Assembly: GCF_011300215.1 (NCBI RefSeq)
Contig: NZ_CP049866.1
Location: 3,163,001-3,227,000 of the forward strand
Source of the DNA: Nocardioides piscis
GTDB taxonomy: Bacteria > Actinomycetota > Actinomycetes > Propionibacteriales > Nocardioidaceae
Direction: 5' to 3'
DNA: 64,000 nucleotides
Shown: positions 1 to 10,263 of the stretch, piece by piece
Layout: every line of letters starts with the position of its first letter
Numbering within the stretch: the stretch's first letter is position 1
Notes under the pieces: model-generated
Databases searched by the model: none
Told to the model about the DNA's origin: nothing
The model's input: only the letters and a program-made list of their open reading frames with translations
Translations under genes and position numbers: made by a program

Positions 1-295
<295 letters not shown>

Positions 296-1282
296 TCAGC
301 TTTCGTCGGCCAGCATCTCCGGGGTCAGCGAGGACTCCGTGTCGGGGATGCCGAGCTCCTCGGCGCGCTTGTCGGCCATGGCCAGGAGCCGCCTGATCCG
401 GCCTGCGATCGCGTCCTTGGTCAGCACCGGCTCGTGGAGCTGACCGAGCTCCTCCAGCGAGGCGTTCTTGTGCTCGAGCCGCAGGTGACCGGCGAGCTTG
501 AGGTGGTCGGGCACCTCCTCGGCCAGGATCTCCAGTGCACGCTCGACACGGGCCCCGGCTGCAACGGCGGCGCGCGCGGAGCGACGGAGGTTGGCGTCGT
601 CGAAGTTGGCGAGGCGGTTGGCCGTCGCCCGGACCTCGCGCCGCATGCGGCGCTCCTCCCAGGCCATCAGCGACTCGTGCGCGCCCAGGCGGGTCAGCAG
701 CGCTCCGATGGCGTCACCGTCGCGGATGACGACGCGGTCGACCCCGCGCACCTCGCGGGCCTTGGCGCTGATCCCGAGCCTGCGGGCGACGCCGACGATG
801 GCCAAGGCAGCCTCGGGCCCGGGGCAGGTCACCTCGAGCGACGAGGAGCGGCCGGGCTCGGTGAGGGACCCGTGGGCCAGGAACGCACCCCGCCAGGCCG
901 CGACGGCGTCGCAGCCGCCGCCTGACACCACGGCCGGCGGCAGGCCGCGGACCGGACGCCCACGCTGGTCGAGCAGGCCGGTCTGGCGGGCCAGGGCCTC
1001 ACCGTCCTTGACGACGCGGACGATGTAACGGCTGCCCTTGCGGATGCCGTTGCCCTGCACCATGACGACGTCGGACTGGTGGCCGTAGACCTCGGAGATG
1101 TCGGTGCGGAGCCGACGGGCCGCAGCACCGGTGTCGAGCTCGGCCTCGACGACGATCCGGCCGCTCACGATGTGGAGGCCGCCGGCGAACCGCAGCATCG
1201 TGGCGACTTCGGCCTTCCGGCAGCAGGTCTTGGTGATCTGGGTGTTGGCGAGCTCTGCCTTCACCTGCGCCGTCATCGCCAT
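296..1282 (-). CDS. whiA: Sporulation/cell-division transcription regulator WhiA
   Basis: The 328-residue protein has the usual WhiA length and layout: an N-terminal LAGLIDADG-like fold (about residues 1-210, with [19 protein letters not shown] near residue 19) and a C-terminal helix-turn-helix DNA-binding domain (about 225-315, [20 protein letters not shown]). In actinobacteria WhiA works with WhiB-type proteins to switch on division and sporulation genes; non-sporulating relatives keep it for division control. The ATG at 1282 follows a GAAAGGAT ribosome site. It lies 21 nt after yvcK and 78 nt before gap in the same transcription direction, so it is probably co-transcribed with yvcK and rapZ. 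Confidence 0.96.
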   Translation of the reverse strand: MAMTAQVKAELANTQITKTCCRKAEVATMLRFAGGLHIVSGRIVVEAELDTGAAARRLRTDISEVYGHQSDVVMVQGNGIRKGSRYIVRVVKDGEALARQTGLLDQRGRPVRGLPPAVVSGGGCDAVAAWRGAFLAHGSLTEPGRSSSLEVTCPGPEAALAIVGVARRLGISAKAREVRGVDRVVIRDGDAIGALLTRLGAHESLMAWEERRMRREVRATANRLANFDDANLRRSARAAVAAGARVERALEILAEEVPDHLKLAGHLRLEHKNASLEELGQLHEPVLTKDAIAGRIRRLLAMADKRAEELGIPDTESSLTPEMLADES

Positions 1283-1303
1283 ACGCCGATCCTTTCACGA
1301 ACG

Positions 1304-2287
1304 TCAATCACCACGGGCCGTAATCCCCCCCATGATCGTCTCGAAGGCGGCGGCCAGCTTGTCGTGGTCGTGTCGAACGGATCCGTCCTCCGCGGCGATG
1401 TCGGCCAGGCAGAGCTCCGCCCCCATGCTGCCCACTGCCTGCTCGAGCGCTTCGGGCCGGGTGACGCTGCGGACATCGGCGAGCACCGTGTGGATCTTCA
1501 GGTCTGGCGCGTGCTCGAAGAGCGCTGCGAGGAGGTCCTCGGGCTCGTAGCCGGGTGTCTCGCCCTCCTGCGGCGCGAGGTTGAGCACGACGACGAGGCC
1601 CGCCGAGGTGTCCACCAGCGCCTGACGCAGCTCGGGCACCATCAGGTGCGGGATCACCGAGGTGAACCAGGAGCCCGGCCCCAGGACGACCCAGTCGGCG
1701 GACATGACGGCGTCGACTGCCTCCGAGCAGGGCTGGGGGCCGGGAGGGTCGAGGGCGACCGAGACGATCTCGCCCGTCGTGGTCGCGACCTCGACCTGGC
1801 CGCGCACGGTCGTGACCTCGTCGGGAGCACCCGGCTCCACCCCGCGCACCTCCGCGGTCATGTCGATCGGGGTGATGGCCATCGGCAGCACCCGCCCGCG
1901 GGCGCCCAGCAGCCGGCCGACCCAGTCGAGCGCCCGGACCGGGTCACCCATCAGCTCCCAGAGGCCGACGATCAGGAGGTTGCCGACGACGTGTCCTCGC
2001 ATCTCCCCCTCGCCGTCGAAGCGGTGCTGGACGACGTCGGCCCAGGTGCGGCCCCACTCGTCGTCGCCGCACAGGGCGGCGAGCGCCATCCGGAGGTCGC
2101 CGGGCGGCAGCACGCCGAACTCGCCGCGCAGGCGACCGGACGACCCACCGTTGTCGGCGACGGTGACGACCGCCGTGAGCTCGTCGAGGGTCAGGTCGGC
2201 CACGAGGTGGCGCAGCGCGCTGAGGGAGGCGAAGAGCCCGTGGCCACCCCCGAGGGCGACGGCGGACTGGGCGGTGTCGCGAGCCAT
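1304..2287 (-). CDS. yvcK: CofD-like gluconeogenesis factor YvcK
   Basis: This 327-residue protein belongs to the YvcK/CofD-like family, relatives of 2-phospho-L-lactate transferase. Family members bind UDP-sugars and are needed for growth on gluconeogenic carbon sources and for cell-wall homeostasis. Visible motifs are the N-terminal ALGGGHGLFASLSALR glycine-rich loop (about residues 10-25), VADNGGSSGRLR (about 44-55), a central GNLLIVGLWE, and VLGPGSWFTSVIPHL (about 200). It lies 7 nt downstream of rapZ and upstream of whiA; this rapZ-yvcK-whiA trio is conserved across Gram-positive bacteria, which supports the call strongly. Confidence 0.95.
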   Translation of the reverse strand: MARDTAQSAVALGGGHGLFASLSALRHLVADLTLDELTAVVTVADNGGSSGRLRGEFGVLPPGDLRMALAALCGDDEWGRTWADVVQHRFDGEGEMRGHVVGNLLIVGLWELMGDPVRALDWVGRLLGARGRVLPMAITPIDMTAEVRGVEPGAPDEVTTVRGQVEVATTTGEIVSVALDPPGPQPCSEAVDAVMSADWVVLGPGSWFTSVIPHLMVPELRQALVDTSAGLVVVLNLAPQEGETPGYEPEDLLAALFEHAPDLKIHTVLADVRSVTRPEALEQAVGSMGAELCLADIAAEDGSVRHDHDKLAAAFETIMGGITARGD

Positions 2288-2294
2288 CGGCGCG

Positions 2295-3161
2295 TCATTC
2301 CCGCCCGAGGTCGCGGTGGCTGGCGCGCGTGTCGAAGCCGTCGGCGCGCAGCCGAGCCGCGATCTCCTCGGTCATGGCCACGCTGCGGTGCTTGCCGCCG
2401 GTGCAGCCCACGGCCACCGTCATGAAGCGCTTGCCCTCGGTGAGGTAGCCCTGGGCGACGTTCTCGAGCAGCGGGACGAATTGGGCCAGGAAGGTCTCCG
2501 CTCCGGGACGCGTCCGCACGTAGTCGGCGACCTCCTCGTCGCGCCCGGTGCGCGGCCGGAGCTCGGGCACCCAGTGGGGATTGGGCAAGAACCGCATGTC
2601 GGCCACGAAGTCGGCGTCGACCGGGATGCCGTACTTGAACCCGAAGGAGACGACCGTGACCTTCAGGCGCGTCGACTCGGGGGTGCCGAACTGCTCGGCG
2701 ATCCGGTCGGTGAGCTGGTGGACGTTGAGGTTGGTGGTGTCGATGACGACGTCGGCGTCGCCCCGGACGTCCGCGAGCACGTCGCGCTCGCGCTGCAGGC
2801 CGTGGAGCAGGCGGCCGCTGCCCTGGAGGGGGTGCGGTCGGCGGACGGCCTCCTGGCGGCGCACGAGGACGTCGTCGGTCGCCTCGAGGAAGAGCAGCGT
2901 GGTCGGGCGCCCGGTCACGCCCTGGTGGCGGTTGGCCTGGAGGGAGTCGAAGAACGAGCCGGAGCGTACGTCGACGACGACCGCGATCGGCTGCGTGACC
3001 CCACGGGAGTCGTCGACCAGCCGGACGACGTCGCGCACCAGGGTCGGGGGGAGGTTGTCGACGACGAAGAACCCGAGGTCCTCCAGCTCCTTGGCCGCTG
3101 TGCTGCGGCCCGCGCCGGTCATGCCGGTGACGATGACGAGCTCGCCGGGGTGGGGCTCCAT
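2295..3161 (-). CDS. rapZ: RNase adapter/nucleotide-binding protein RapZ
   Basis: The 288-residue protein carries the RapZ P-loop GMTGAGRSTAAKELEDLG (residues about 14-31), VVDNLPPTLV, and the C-terminal signature GCTGGKHRSVAMTEEIA (about 252-268). RapZ binds nucleotides and in enterics directs RNase E to small RNAs; in actinobacteria its role is less defined but it always travels with yvcK and whiA. The ATG directly abuts the stop of uvrC (bases 3161 and 3162), so translation is probably coupled. The codon run for Leu-Pro-Pro near 3046-3051 contains an intact six-G run on the plus strand, useful as a control for the homopolymer pattern noted elsewhere. Confidence 0.95.
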   Translation of the reverse strand: MEPHPGELVIVTGMTGAGRSTAAKELEDLGFFVVDNLPPTLVRDVVRLVDDSRGVTQPIAVVVDVRSGSFFDSLQANRHQGVTGRPTTLLFLEATDDVLVRRQEAVRRPHPLQGSGRLLHGLQRERDVLADVRGDADVVIDTTNLNVHQLTDRIAEQFGTPESTRLKVTVVSFGFKYGIPVDADFVADMRFLPNPHWVPELRPRTGRDEEVADYVRTRPGAETFLAQFVPLLENVAQGYLTEGKRFMTVAVGCTGGKHRSVAMTEEIAARLRADGFDTRASHRDLGRE

Positions 3162-5153
3162 TCAGTCCTCCTCGATGATCTCGCCGGTGGCGGTGTTGAC
3201 CCGCGGCGTGGTGGCATTCTTGCCGGTCGAGTCAGCGGTCGCCACGGCCGCCTTGATCGACTCTGCCGTGCGCGGCCCGATCCCCGGCACCATCGCGATC
3301 TCCGCGACGTCGGCCGTTCGGAGCTTCTTGAGCGACCCGAAGTGCTTGAGCAGGGTCTTGCGGCGGACCTCCCCCAGGCCCGGGACGTCGTCGAGCAGGC
3401 TCTCGACCATGGTCTTGGAGCGCCGCGAGCGGTGGTGGCCGATGGCGAAGCGGTGGGCCTCGTCGCGGATCCGCTGCAGGAGATAGAGGCCCTCGCTGGT
3501 CCGGGCCAGGATCACCGGGTCCTCCTCGGCCGGCAGCCAGACCTCCTCGAGCCGCTTGGCCAGCCCACACACCGCGATGTCGGTGATGCCGAGCTCGGTG
3601 AGCGCCTGCTGGGCGGCTGCGACCTGGGGCGCGCCGCCGTCGACGACCACCAGGCCGGGGGCATAGGCGAACTTCCGGGGGCGGCCGGTCTCCGGGTCGA
3701 CCAGCATCGGACCGGAGTCGGTCGAGACCGCCTCCGACCGGGCCTGCTCGTCGAGCAGCCGTCGGAACCGGCGGGTGATGACCTGGTGCATGTGGGCCAC
3801 GTCGTTCTGGCCGACGGTGGTCTCCCCCGCCTCCGGCTTGATCACGAAGCGGCGGTATTCGCCCTTGCGCGCGAGCCCGTCCTCGAAGACGACCATCGAG
3901 GCGACGACCTCGGTGCCCTGGAGGTTGGAGACGTCGTAGCACTCGATGCGCAGGGGCACCTCGTCGAGCGACAGCGCCTGCTGGATCTCCTCCAGCGCGC
4001 GGTTGCGGGTGGTCAGGTCGCTGGCCCGCTTGGTCTTGTGGAGCACCAGCGACTGCTTGGCGTTGTTGGCGACCGTCTCCTGGAGCGCGAGCTTGGTGCC
4101 GCGCTGGGGAACCCGGATCACGACCCGGCTGCCCCGGAGCTCGCTGAGCATCTCCTCCAGCACACCGGCGTCGGGCGGGAGGGCGGGGACCAGGATCTCG
4201 CGAGGGATCGACTCCGAATCCCCGCCATACAGCTGGAGGACGAAGTCCTGGACGAGCTCGGGGGTGGCGCCCTCGTCGGTGCGGTCGGCCACCCAGCCGC
4301 GCTGGCCACGGATCCGGCCGCCGCGGACGTGGAAGATCTGCACGGCGACCTCGAGCGGGTCCTCGGCGAGCGCGATGATGTCGGCGTCGGTGCCGTCCCC
4401 GAGCACCACGGCCTGCTTCTCCAGCGCCTTGTTGAGGGCTCCGAGGTCGTCACGGAGCCTGGCCGCCTTCTCGAAGTCCTGGGCCTCGGAGGCGGCATAC
4501 ATCTGCTTCTCGATGCGCTTGACGAACGCCGAGGTGTTGCCGGCCATGAAGTCGCAGAAGTCCTCGACGATCGCACGGTGCTCGGCCGGGGTGACGTTGC
4601 CGACGCAGGGGGCGGCGCACTTGTCGATGTAGCCCAGCAGGCACGGACGGCCGATCTGGGCGGAGCGCTTGAAGACCCCGTTGGAGCACGAGCGCATCGG
4701 GAAGACCCGCAGCAGCAGGTCGACGGTCTCGCGGATCGCCCAGGCATGGCCGTAGGGGCCGAAGTAGCGGGTGCCCTTGCGCTTGGCGCCCCGCCCGACC
4801 ATCACCCGCGGGAACTCGTCGCCCAGGGTGACCGCCAGCCAGGGATAGGACTTGTCGTCACGATATTTGACGTTGAAGCGGGGGTCGAACTCCTTGATCC
4901 AGCTGTATTCGAGCTGGAGCGCTTCCACCTCGGTCTTGACCACCGTCCACTCGACGCTCGCGCCCGAGGTGACCATCGAGGCGGTGCGGGGGTGCAGGTT
5001 GGCGATGTCCTGGAAGTAGGAGGACAGCCGCGGTCGCAGGCTCTTGGCCTTGCCGACATAGATGACCCGGCCCTTGGCGTCGCGGAACCGATAGACCCCC
5101 GGAGACGTGGGGATCGAGCCAGGTGAGGGGCGATAGCTGGCAGGGGACGGCAC
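3162..5153 (-). CDS. uvrC: Excinuclease ABC subunit C
   Basis: UvrC makes the two incisions around a bulky lesion in nucleotide excision repair. The 663-residue product shows the full domain order: N-terminal GIY-YIG nuclease ([20 protein letters not shown], about residues 18-37), UVR motif for UvrB contact (about 203-235, [13 protein letters not shown]), the RNase H-like second nuclease region, and tandem helix-hairpin-helix motifs at the end ([18 protein letters not shown] and [16 protein letters not shown]). Start is GTG at 5153, 30 nt after the Rieske gene in the same direction. It sits in one strand block with uvrA, which is under an SOS box, but no box is seen directly before uvrC. Confidence 0.97.
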   Translation of the reverse strand: MPSPASYRPSPGSIPTSPGVYRFRDAKGRVIYVGKAKSLRPRLSSYFQDIANLHPRTASMVTSGASVEWTVVKTEVEALQLEYSWIKEFDPRFNVKYRDDKSYPWLAVTLGDEFPRVMVGRGAKRKGTRYFGPYGHAWAIRETVDLLLRVFPMRSCSNGVFKRSAQIGRPCLLGYIDKCAAPCVGNVTPAEHRAIVEDFCDFMAGNTSAFVKRIEKQMYAASEAQDFEKAARLRDDLGALNKALEKQAVVLGDGTDADIIALAEDPLEVAVQIFHVRGGRIRGQRGWVADRTDEGATPELVQDFVLQLYGGDSESIPREILVPALPPDAGVLEEMLSELRGSRVVIRVPQRGTKLALQETVANNAKQSLVLHKTKRASDLTTRNRALEEIQQALSLDEVPLRIECYDVSNLQGTEVVASMVVFEDGLARKGEYRRFVIKPEAGETTVGQNDVAHMHQVITRRFRRLLDEQARSEAVSTDSGPMLVDPETGRPRKFAYAPGLVVVDGGAPQVAAAQQALTELGITDIAVCGLAKRLEEVWLPAEEDPVILARTSEGLYLLQRIRDEAHRFAIGHHRSRRSKTMVESLLDDVPGLGEVRRKTLLKHFGSLKKLRTADVAEIAMVPGIGPRTAESIKAAVATADSTGKNATTPRVNTATGEIIEED

Positions 5154-5183
5154 GTTCCAACCCTACGAGGCGGCACCGACACC

Positions 5184-5636
5184 TCAGGCCAGGGAGATGC
5201 TGTCTCCCTCGACCGTGATCTCCACCGCGTCCAGTGGGGCGGTGGCCGGGCCCGAGACCACGGAGCCGTCCTCGAGCGAGAACTGGCTGCCGTGGCAGCG
5301 ACAGGGGATGACGCCGTCGCTGCCGGCGCTGACCGAGCAGCCCTGGTGGGTGCAGGTCGAGCTGAACGCCTTGAAGTCACCCTCGCTGGGCTGGGTGATG
5401 ACGACCTTCTGGTCGCTGAAGACCGCGCAGCCACCGACCGGGACGTCGGCGGTGGTGGCGATGGACTCGCCTCCCCCGGCCGTCTCGTCGTCACCCGACG
5501 AGCTGGTCGGGTCTGATGCTCCCGGGTCGCTGGCCGTCTGGGGGTCGTCGCTGGCGCAGGCGCTCAGGACGGGAAGGCCGACGGCGGCCGCGGTCGCGCC
5601 GCCCAGGACGAGGCGCCGGTTGAGTGCAGAAGTCAT
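5184..5636 (-). CDS. Exported Rieske [2Fe-2S] lipoprotein
   Basis: A 150-residue protein with a twin-arginine-like start (NRRLVLGGATAAAVGLP), a lipobox LSAC near residue 26 and an acidic Ser/Asp/Gly-rich linker (about 27-58). It ends in a small Rieske domain with the cluster ligands CTHQGC and CRCHGSQF, giving the two Cys and two His that bind a [2Fe-2S] centre. It would be folded in the cytoplasm, exported by Tat and lipid-anchored outside. It lies 9 nt after uvrA and before uvrC, so it may be transcribed with repair genes. The electron partner is unknown; it resembles the free-standing Rieske proteins common in actinobacteria rather than a cytochrome bc subunit. Confidence 0.88.
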   Translation of the reverse strand: MTSALNRRLVLGGATAAAVGLPVLSACASDDPQTASDPGASDPTSSSGDDETAGGGESIATTADVPVGGCAVFSDQKVVITQPSEGDFKAFSSTCTHQGCSVSAGSDGVIPCRCHGSQFSLEDGSVVSGPATAPLDAVEITVEGDSISLA

Positions 5637-5645
5637 GTCCTGAGA

Positions 5646-8600
5646 CTACTTCTTGGTCGTAGTCGTCTTGGCCGGCTTCTTCGCTGCCACCTTCTTCGCT
5701 GCCGCCTTCGTGGCTGTCGCATTCTTGGCGGCCGCCCTCTTCGCCGCCGCGGCCGCCTTCTTGGTGGGGGGCCGCAGGTCGGGCTCCGCCTTCGGCCGGA
5801 CCCGACGGGTCGGCTGCTTCGCAGACCGCCCTTCCAGCAACGGGGCCAGGAAGGTCCCCGTGTGGCTGTCGGCGTTGGCCGCGACGTCCTCGGGGGTCCC
5901 CTCGGCGACGACGATGCCACCGCGCGAGCCGCCCTCGGGGCCCATGTCGACCAGCCAGTCGGCCGTCTTGATGACGTCGAGGTTGTGCTCGATCACCAGC
6001 ACCGTGTTGCCCTGGTCGACGAGTCGACCGAGCACCAGCAGCAGCTTGCGGATGTCCTCGAAGTGGAGCCCGGTGGTGGGTTCGTCGAGGACGTAGACGG
6101 TCCGGCCGGTCGAACGCTTCTGCAGCTCGCTCGACAGCTTGACCCGCTGTGCCTCACCACCCGACAACGTCGTCGCCGGCTGTCCGAGCCGGACGTAGCC
6201 CAGCCCGACCTCGACCAGCGTCTTCATGTGCCGAGCGATCGCCGGCACGGCCCCGAAGAAGTCGAGCGCCTCCTCGATCGGCATGTCGAGGACCTCGGCG
6301 ATGGTCTTGCCCTTGTAGTGCACCTCGAGCGTCTCGCGGTTGTAGCGCGCCCCGTGGCAGACCTCGCAGGGGACATAGACGTCGGGCAGGAAGTTCATCT
6401 CGATCTTGATCGTGCCGTCGCCGGAGCAGGCCTCGCACCGGCCGCCCTTGACGTTGAAGGAGAAGCGGCCCTGGAGATAGCCGCGCATCTTCGCCTCGGG
6501 GGTGGAGGCGAAGAGCTTGCGGACGTGGTCGAAGACCCCGGTGTAGGTCGCCGGGTTGGACCGCGGGGTGCGGCCGATGGGCGACTGGTCGACGTGGATG
6601 ACCTTGTCGACGTACTCGGTGCCGGTGATCTTGGTGTGCCGGCCCGGGATCGTGCGCGCGTTGTAGATCTGCTTGGCCAGCGAGGTGTAGAGGATGTCGT
6701 TGACCAGGGTCGACTTGCCCGAGCCGGAGACGCCGGTCACGGCGCAGAACACCCCGAGCGGGAACGTCACGTCGATGTCGCGCAGGTTGTGCTCGCGCGC
6801 GCCGTGGACGGTCAGCTCTCGGCCGACGGTCCGCGGTCGGCGTACGGCGGGCACCGGGATCTCCCGACGGCCGCTGAGGTATTGACCGGTCATCGAGTCG
6901 GGGTGGTCGAGGAGGCCCTGGACGGTGCCGGAGTGGACGACCTGGCCGCCGTGCTCGCCGGCGCCGGGGCCGATGTCGACGACCCAGTCGGCGACCTTGA
7001 TCGTGTCCTCGTCGTGCTCGACCACGATCAGCGTGTTGCCGAGGTCCTTGAGCCGGACCAGGGTCTCGATCAGGCGGTGGTTGTCGCGCTGGTGGAGCCC
7101 GATCGATGGCTCGTCGAGGACGTAGAGGACCCCCACGAGGCCGGCGCCGATCTGGGTGGCCAGCCGGATCCGCTGCGCCTCACCACCCGAGAGCGACCCC
7201 GAGGGGCGGTCGAGGGAGAGGTAGTCGAGGCCGACGTCGAGCAGGAAGTTGAGGCGCTCCTGGATCTCCTTGAGCACCCGCTCGCCGATCTGCTTCTCGC
7301 GCACCGAGAGGTCGAGGTTGCGCAGGTAGTCGGCCGCCTCGTTGATCGGGAGCCGGCAGACCTGGGCGATGTTGAGGCCGCCGGTGCCGGTGGGGCTGTC
7401 CTTGGCGCCCAGCGTCACCGCCATCGAGACCGGCTTGAGGCGGCTGCCCTCGCACGCCGGGCAGGGCACCTCGCGCATGAAGCCCTCGAAGCGCTCCCGG
7501 CTGGTGTCGGTCTCGGCCTCCTTGTGGCGGCGCTCGATGTAGGGGCGCACGCCCTCGAAGGCTGCGTAGTAGGAACGCTGACGGCCGTAGCGGTTGCGGG
7601 TGACGACGTGGACCTTGGTCTTGTGTCCGTCGAGGATGGCCGTCCTGGCCCTCGCCGGCAGCCGTTCCCAGGGCGTGTTGAGGTCGAAGTCCATCTCTTC
7701 GCCGAGGGCGTTCATCAGCCGCAGGAAGTAGTCGGAGACGTGGGCGTGGCTCCACGGCTGGATCGCGCCCTCACCGAGCGTGGCACCGGCATCGGGGACG
7801 ACCAGCTCGGGGTCGACCTCCATCCGGGTGCCGAGGCCGCTGCACTGTCCGCAGGCGCCGAACGGGGAGTTGAAGGAGAAGGAGCGCGGCTCGAGCTCGT
7901 CGGTGTCGATGGTGTGCTCGTTGGGGCACGCCATCCGCTCGGAGAACTTCAGCTCGCGAGCGGGGTCCTTGGGCTCGAGGTCGACGAAGTCGAAGATGAC
8001 CATGCCGCCGGCGAGGTTGAGCGCGGTCTCGACCGAGTCGGTGAGCCGGCGCTTCGAGCTCTCCTTGACGGCCAGCCGGTCGACGACGACCTCGATCGTG
8101 TGCTTCTTCTGCTTGTCGAGCTTGGGCGGCTCGTCGAGCGTGTGGGTCTCGCCGTTGACGCGCGCACGGGAGAAGCCCTGGGTCTGGAGCTGGCGGAACA
8201 GGTCGACGTATTCACCCTTGCGACCGCGGATGACCGGCGCGAGGACCTGGAACCGGGCGCCCTCCTCGAGCGCCAGGATCTTGTCGACGATCTGCTGGGG
8301 GGTCTGCCGCTCGATCGGCGACCCGCAGACCGGGCAGTGGGCGCGACCGGCGCGGGCATAGAGCAGGCGGAGGTAGTCGTAGACCTCGGTGATCGTCCCG
8401 ACCGTGGAGCGGGGGTTCTTGCTGGTCGACTTCTGGTCGATGCTGACGGCCGGTGACAGGCCCTCGATGAAGTCGACGTCGGGCTTGTCCATCTGGCCGA
8501 GGAACTGGCGCGCGTATGCCGACAGCGACTCGACGTAGCGCCGTTGGCCCTCGGCGAAGATCGTGTCGAACGCGAGGCTCGACTTGCCCGAGCCCGACAG

Positions 8601-8696
8601 CCCCGTGAACACGATCAGGGAGTCGCGGGGCAGGTCGAGGGACACGTCCTTGAGGTTGTGCTCCCGGGCGCCCCGGATGATGAGCTGGTCGATCAC
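5646..8696 (-). CDS. uvrA: Excinuclease ABC subunit A with basic C-terminal tail
   Basis: UvrA finds DNA damage in nucleotide excision repair and loads UvrB. From GTG 8696 the protein has 1016 residues. Both ABC ATPase modules are present: Walker [15 protein letters not shown] and [14 protein letters not shown], signatures [15 protein letters not shown] and [13 protein letters not shown], Walker [11 protein letters not shown] and [10 protein letters not shown], plus zinc CxxC pairs. GTG 8696 is chosen because AAGGA precedes it and the in-frame extension to 8741 would run through the SOS box. The last 60 residues are unusual: 14 Lys and 6 Arg with long Ala runs and KKPAK-type repeats, like histone H1 tails, after the normal UvrA end. 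Confidence 0.97.
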   Translation of the reverse strand: MIDQLIIRGAREHNLKDVSLDLPRDSLIVFTGLSGSGKSSLAFDTIFAEGQRRYVESLSAYARQFLGQMDKPDVDFIEGLSPAVSIDQKSTSKNPRSTVGTITEVYDYLRLLYARAGRAHCPVCGSPIERQTPQQIVDKILALEEGARFQVLAPVIRGRKGEYVDLFRQLQTQGFSRARVNGETHTLDEPPKLDKQKKHTIEVVVDRLAVKESSKRRLTDSVETALNLAGGMVIFDFVDLEPKDPARELKFSERMACPNEHTIDTDELEPRSFSFNSPFGACGQCSGLGTRMEVDPELVVPDAGATLGEGAIQPWSHAHVSDYFLRLMNALGEEMDFDLNTPWERLPARARTAILDGHKTKVHVVTRNRYGRQRSYYAAFEGVRPYIERRHKEAETDTSRERFEGFMREVPCPACEGSRLKPVSMAVTLGAKDSPTGTGGLNIAQVCRLPINEAADYLRNLDLSVREKQIGERVLKEIQERLNFLLDVGLDYLSLDRPSGSLSGGEAQRIRLATQIGAGLVGVLYVLDEPSIGLHQRDNHRLIETLVRLKDLGNTLIVVEHDEDTIKVADWVVDIGPGAGEHGGQVVHSGTVQGLLDHPDSMTGQYLSGRREIPVPAVRRPRTVGRELTVHGAREHNLRDIDVTFPLGVFCAVTGVSGSGKSTLVNDILYTSLAKQIYNARTIPGRHTKITGTEYVDKVIHVDQSPIGRTPRSNPATYTGVFDHVRKLFASTPEAKMRGYLQGRFSFNVKGGRCEACSGDGTIKIEMNFLPDVYVPCEVCHGARYNRETLEVHYKGKTIAEVLDMPIEEALDFFGAVPAIARHMKTLVEVGLGYVRLGQPATTLSGGEAQRVKLSSELQKRSTGRTVYVLDEPTTGLHFEDIRKLLLVLGRLVDQGNTVLVIEHNLDVIKTADWLVDMGPEGGSRGGIVVAEGTPEDVAANADSHTGTFLAPLLEGRSAKQPTRRVRPKAEPDLRPPTKKAAAAAKRAAAKNATATKAAAKKVAAKKPAKTTTTKK

Positions 8697-8722
8697 GGTC
8701 GTCCTTGCGTCGAGAAGGCTGT

Positions 8723-8738
8723 TCGAACAAGTGTTCGT
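8723..8738 (-). promoter_or_regulatory. LexA (SOS) box upstream of uvrA
   Basis: The plus-strand bases TCGAACAAGTGTTCGT match the actinobacterial SOS box TCGAAC-N4-GTTCGA at 11 of 12 fixed positions. The site ends 26 nt before the uvrA start codon, where LexA binding would block transcription. It supports DNA-damage induction of uvrA, as known in mycobacteria. The match is seen directly; LexA binding is inferred. Confidence 0.85.
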
Positions 8739-8827
8739 CACGCAGGCGTCGGATGCAACCCGCCACGCGGTCAGCGTCGATCCTACGGGGGTCGCACAGC
8801 AGCCCTTCGGGTGTGTTGACTGGGGCC

Positions 8828-9544
8828 ATGACCCAGCGCGCGCGGCCTCCCTATCCCCTTCACCTCCAGCTGCTGGACGGCGCCAACCAGCGGCTGGTGT
8901 CGACCGTCGAGGCCCTCGAGGACGCCACCTTCACGAGGCCGTCGCTCCTCCCGGGCTGGTCGGTCGGCCACGTGCTCGCCCACCTCGCCCTGAACGCCGA
9001 GGCCCTGGCCGGTGCCTTGGCGGGCATCGCCTCCGGGGCCGGTACGCCGATGTATGAGTCGCAGGACAGGCGTGATCGCGACATCGCCGACCTCGGCGCC
9101 GCAGCCCCGGCCGTCATCCGCGACAGGGTCATCGAGACGGTCACGCTCTTCGACGACCAGGTGGCCAGCCTGCCCCCGGACAGGTGGGCGACGACGTTCA
9201 GCCGGACGCCCGGGGGGCAGGTCATCCGCGCACGCTCGACCGTGCTCATGCGTCTGCGCGAGGTCGACATCCACCACGCGGACCTGGGTCTGGCCTACAC
9301 GCACGCCGACTGGTCGCCCCAGTTCTCGTCGTCGCTCATCGACTACGCCGGTCATCGTGTCTGGTCGGCGCCGTTCCACGTCCACGCCGACGACCTCGAC
9401 CAGGACTGGGACCTGGGTGAGGGCAAGCCCGAGGTCACCGTCCGGGGTCCCTCCCACGAGCTGGGCTGGTGGCTGACGGGGCGCGGGGACGGCGCCGGAC
9501 TGGTGTCCGACTCGGGCGTCCTGCCTACGATCGAGCCATGGTGA
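8828..9544 (+). CDS. Mycothiol-dependent maleylpyruvate isomerase family protein
   Basis: The 238-residue product fits the mycothiol-dependent isomerase (MDMPI/DinB-like) family. It has an N-terminal four-helix bundle with [22 protein letters not shown] (about residues 38-59), whose His residues usually form part of a metal site, a middle [21 protein letters not shown] stretch, and a C-terminal mycothiol-associated domain. Real substrates of most members are unknown, so maleylpyruvate should not be assumed. The last codons overlap the start of the next gene (ATG 9538), indicating translational coupling to the metallo-hydrolase. It is divergent from uvrA. Confidence 0.85.
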   Translation: MTQRARPPYPLHLQLLDGANQRLVSTVEALEDATFTRPSLLPGWSVGHVLAHLALNAEALAGALAGIASGAGTPMYESQDRRDRDIADLGAAAPAVIRDRVIETVTLFDDQVASLPPDRWATTFSRTPGGQVIRARSTVLMRLREVDIHHADLGLAYTHADWSPQFSSSLIDYAGHRVWSAPFHVHADDLDQDWDLGEGKPEVTVRGPSHELGWWLTGRGDGAGLVSDSGVLPTIEPW

Positions 9545-10215
9545 CCTACACAGGCGACGTGTCCCCCGGCGGCGAACCACAGACCCGATCGGCGGGATGC
9601 CTCGGCATCACCAAGGTCGCGGTCGACCCGGAGATGTCCAACAACTGCTACCTGCTCCGATGCGACAAGACCGGCGAGGTCGTGCTGATCGACGCGGCGT
9701 CCGACGCTGCGACGCTGCTGTCCCTGATCGGCGACCAGCCGCTCACGACGATCATCACCACGCACCAGCACTGGGACCACCACCGAGCCCTGGCCGAGGT
9801 GAAGGCCGCACACCCGGACGCAGCCGTCGTCGCGGGGGCTCCCGACGCCGACGCGATCACCGAGCAGACCGGCGTCTCCGTCGACCGGCGCGTGGCGCAC
9901 GGCGACCGGGTGGCCGTCGGTGCGTGCGAGCTCGAGGTCATCGCCCTGGCCGGCCACACCCCCGGGTCGATCGCCCTGCTCTGGTCCGACCCGGACGGCC
10001 CCGGCCACCTCTTCACCGGTGACTCGCTCTTCCCCGGTGGGGTCGGCAACACGTTCGGCGACGAAGCCGCCTTCGTGCAGCTGATGGACGAGGTCGAGAG
10101 CAAGGTCTTCGACGCCTTGCCGGACGACGTGTGGTTCTACCCCGGTCACGGCGGTGACTCCACCCTCGGCGCCGAGCGGCCGCACCTCGCGGAGTGGCGC
10201 GAGCGGGGCTGGTGA
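9538..10215 (+). CDS. Metallo-beta-lactamase-fold hydrolase (glyoxalase II-like)
   Basis: A 225-residue MBL-fold enzyme. The metal-binding signature TTHQHWDHH (about residues 76-84) is the HxHxDH motif; a later GHTPGSIALLW supplies the third His, FTGDSLFPGG the bridging Asp, and YPGHGGDSTLG the last His. This order is typical of hydroxyacylglutathione hydrolase-like thiolesterases; in mycothiol-using bacteria such enzymes may act on thiol adducts. It overlaps the mycothiol-dependent isomerase-family gene by 7 nt, which supports a thiol-linked role. A similar gene lies next to uvrA in mycobacteria. Exact substrate is unknown. ATG 9538 is used; GTG 9541 is an alternative. Confidence 0.86.
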   Translation: MVTYTGDVSPGGEPQTRSAGCLGITKVAVDPEMSNNCYLLRCDKTGEVVLIDAASDAATLLSLIGDQPLTTIITTHQHWDHHRALAEVKAAHPDAAVVAGAPDADAITEQTGVSVDRRVAHGDRVAVGACELEVIALAGHTPGSIALLWSDPDGPGHLFTGDSLFPGGVGNTFGDEAAFVQLMDEVESKVFDALPDDVWFYPGHGGDSTLGAERPHLAEWRERGW

Positions 10216-10263
10216 TCCGTCGGCGAAGCGGGGGTCGGGCCACCTGACCGGTAGATTCGGGCG

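Noticed and set aside
1662..5126. A very long open frame on the plus strand (over 1150 codons) opposite yvcK, rapZ and uvrC
   Set aside because: The opposite strand carries three well-conserved genes. The frame has low-complexity Arg/Gly/Val-rich text with no domain, as expected for antisense frames in high-GC DNA.
5862..8456. A long plus-strand open frame opposite uvrA
   Set aside because: It is an antisense shadow of the uvrA ATPase domains without motifs or ribosome site.
8723..8738. The uvrA upstream palindrome as a KstR site
   Set aside because: It contains AAC and GTT but in the TCGAAC-N4-GTTCGA spacing of LexA, not AAC-N2-GTT.
8697..8741. An upstream start for uvrA adding 15 residues
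   Set aside because: The extension runs through the LexA box, has no ribosome site and is not part of UvrA; GTG 8696 has AAGGA at the right distance.
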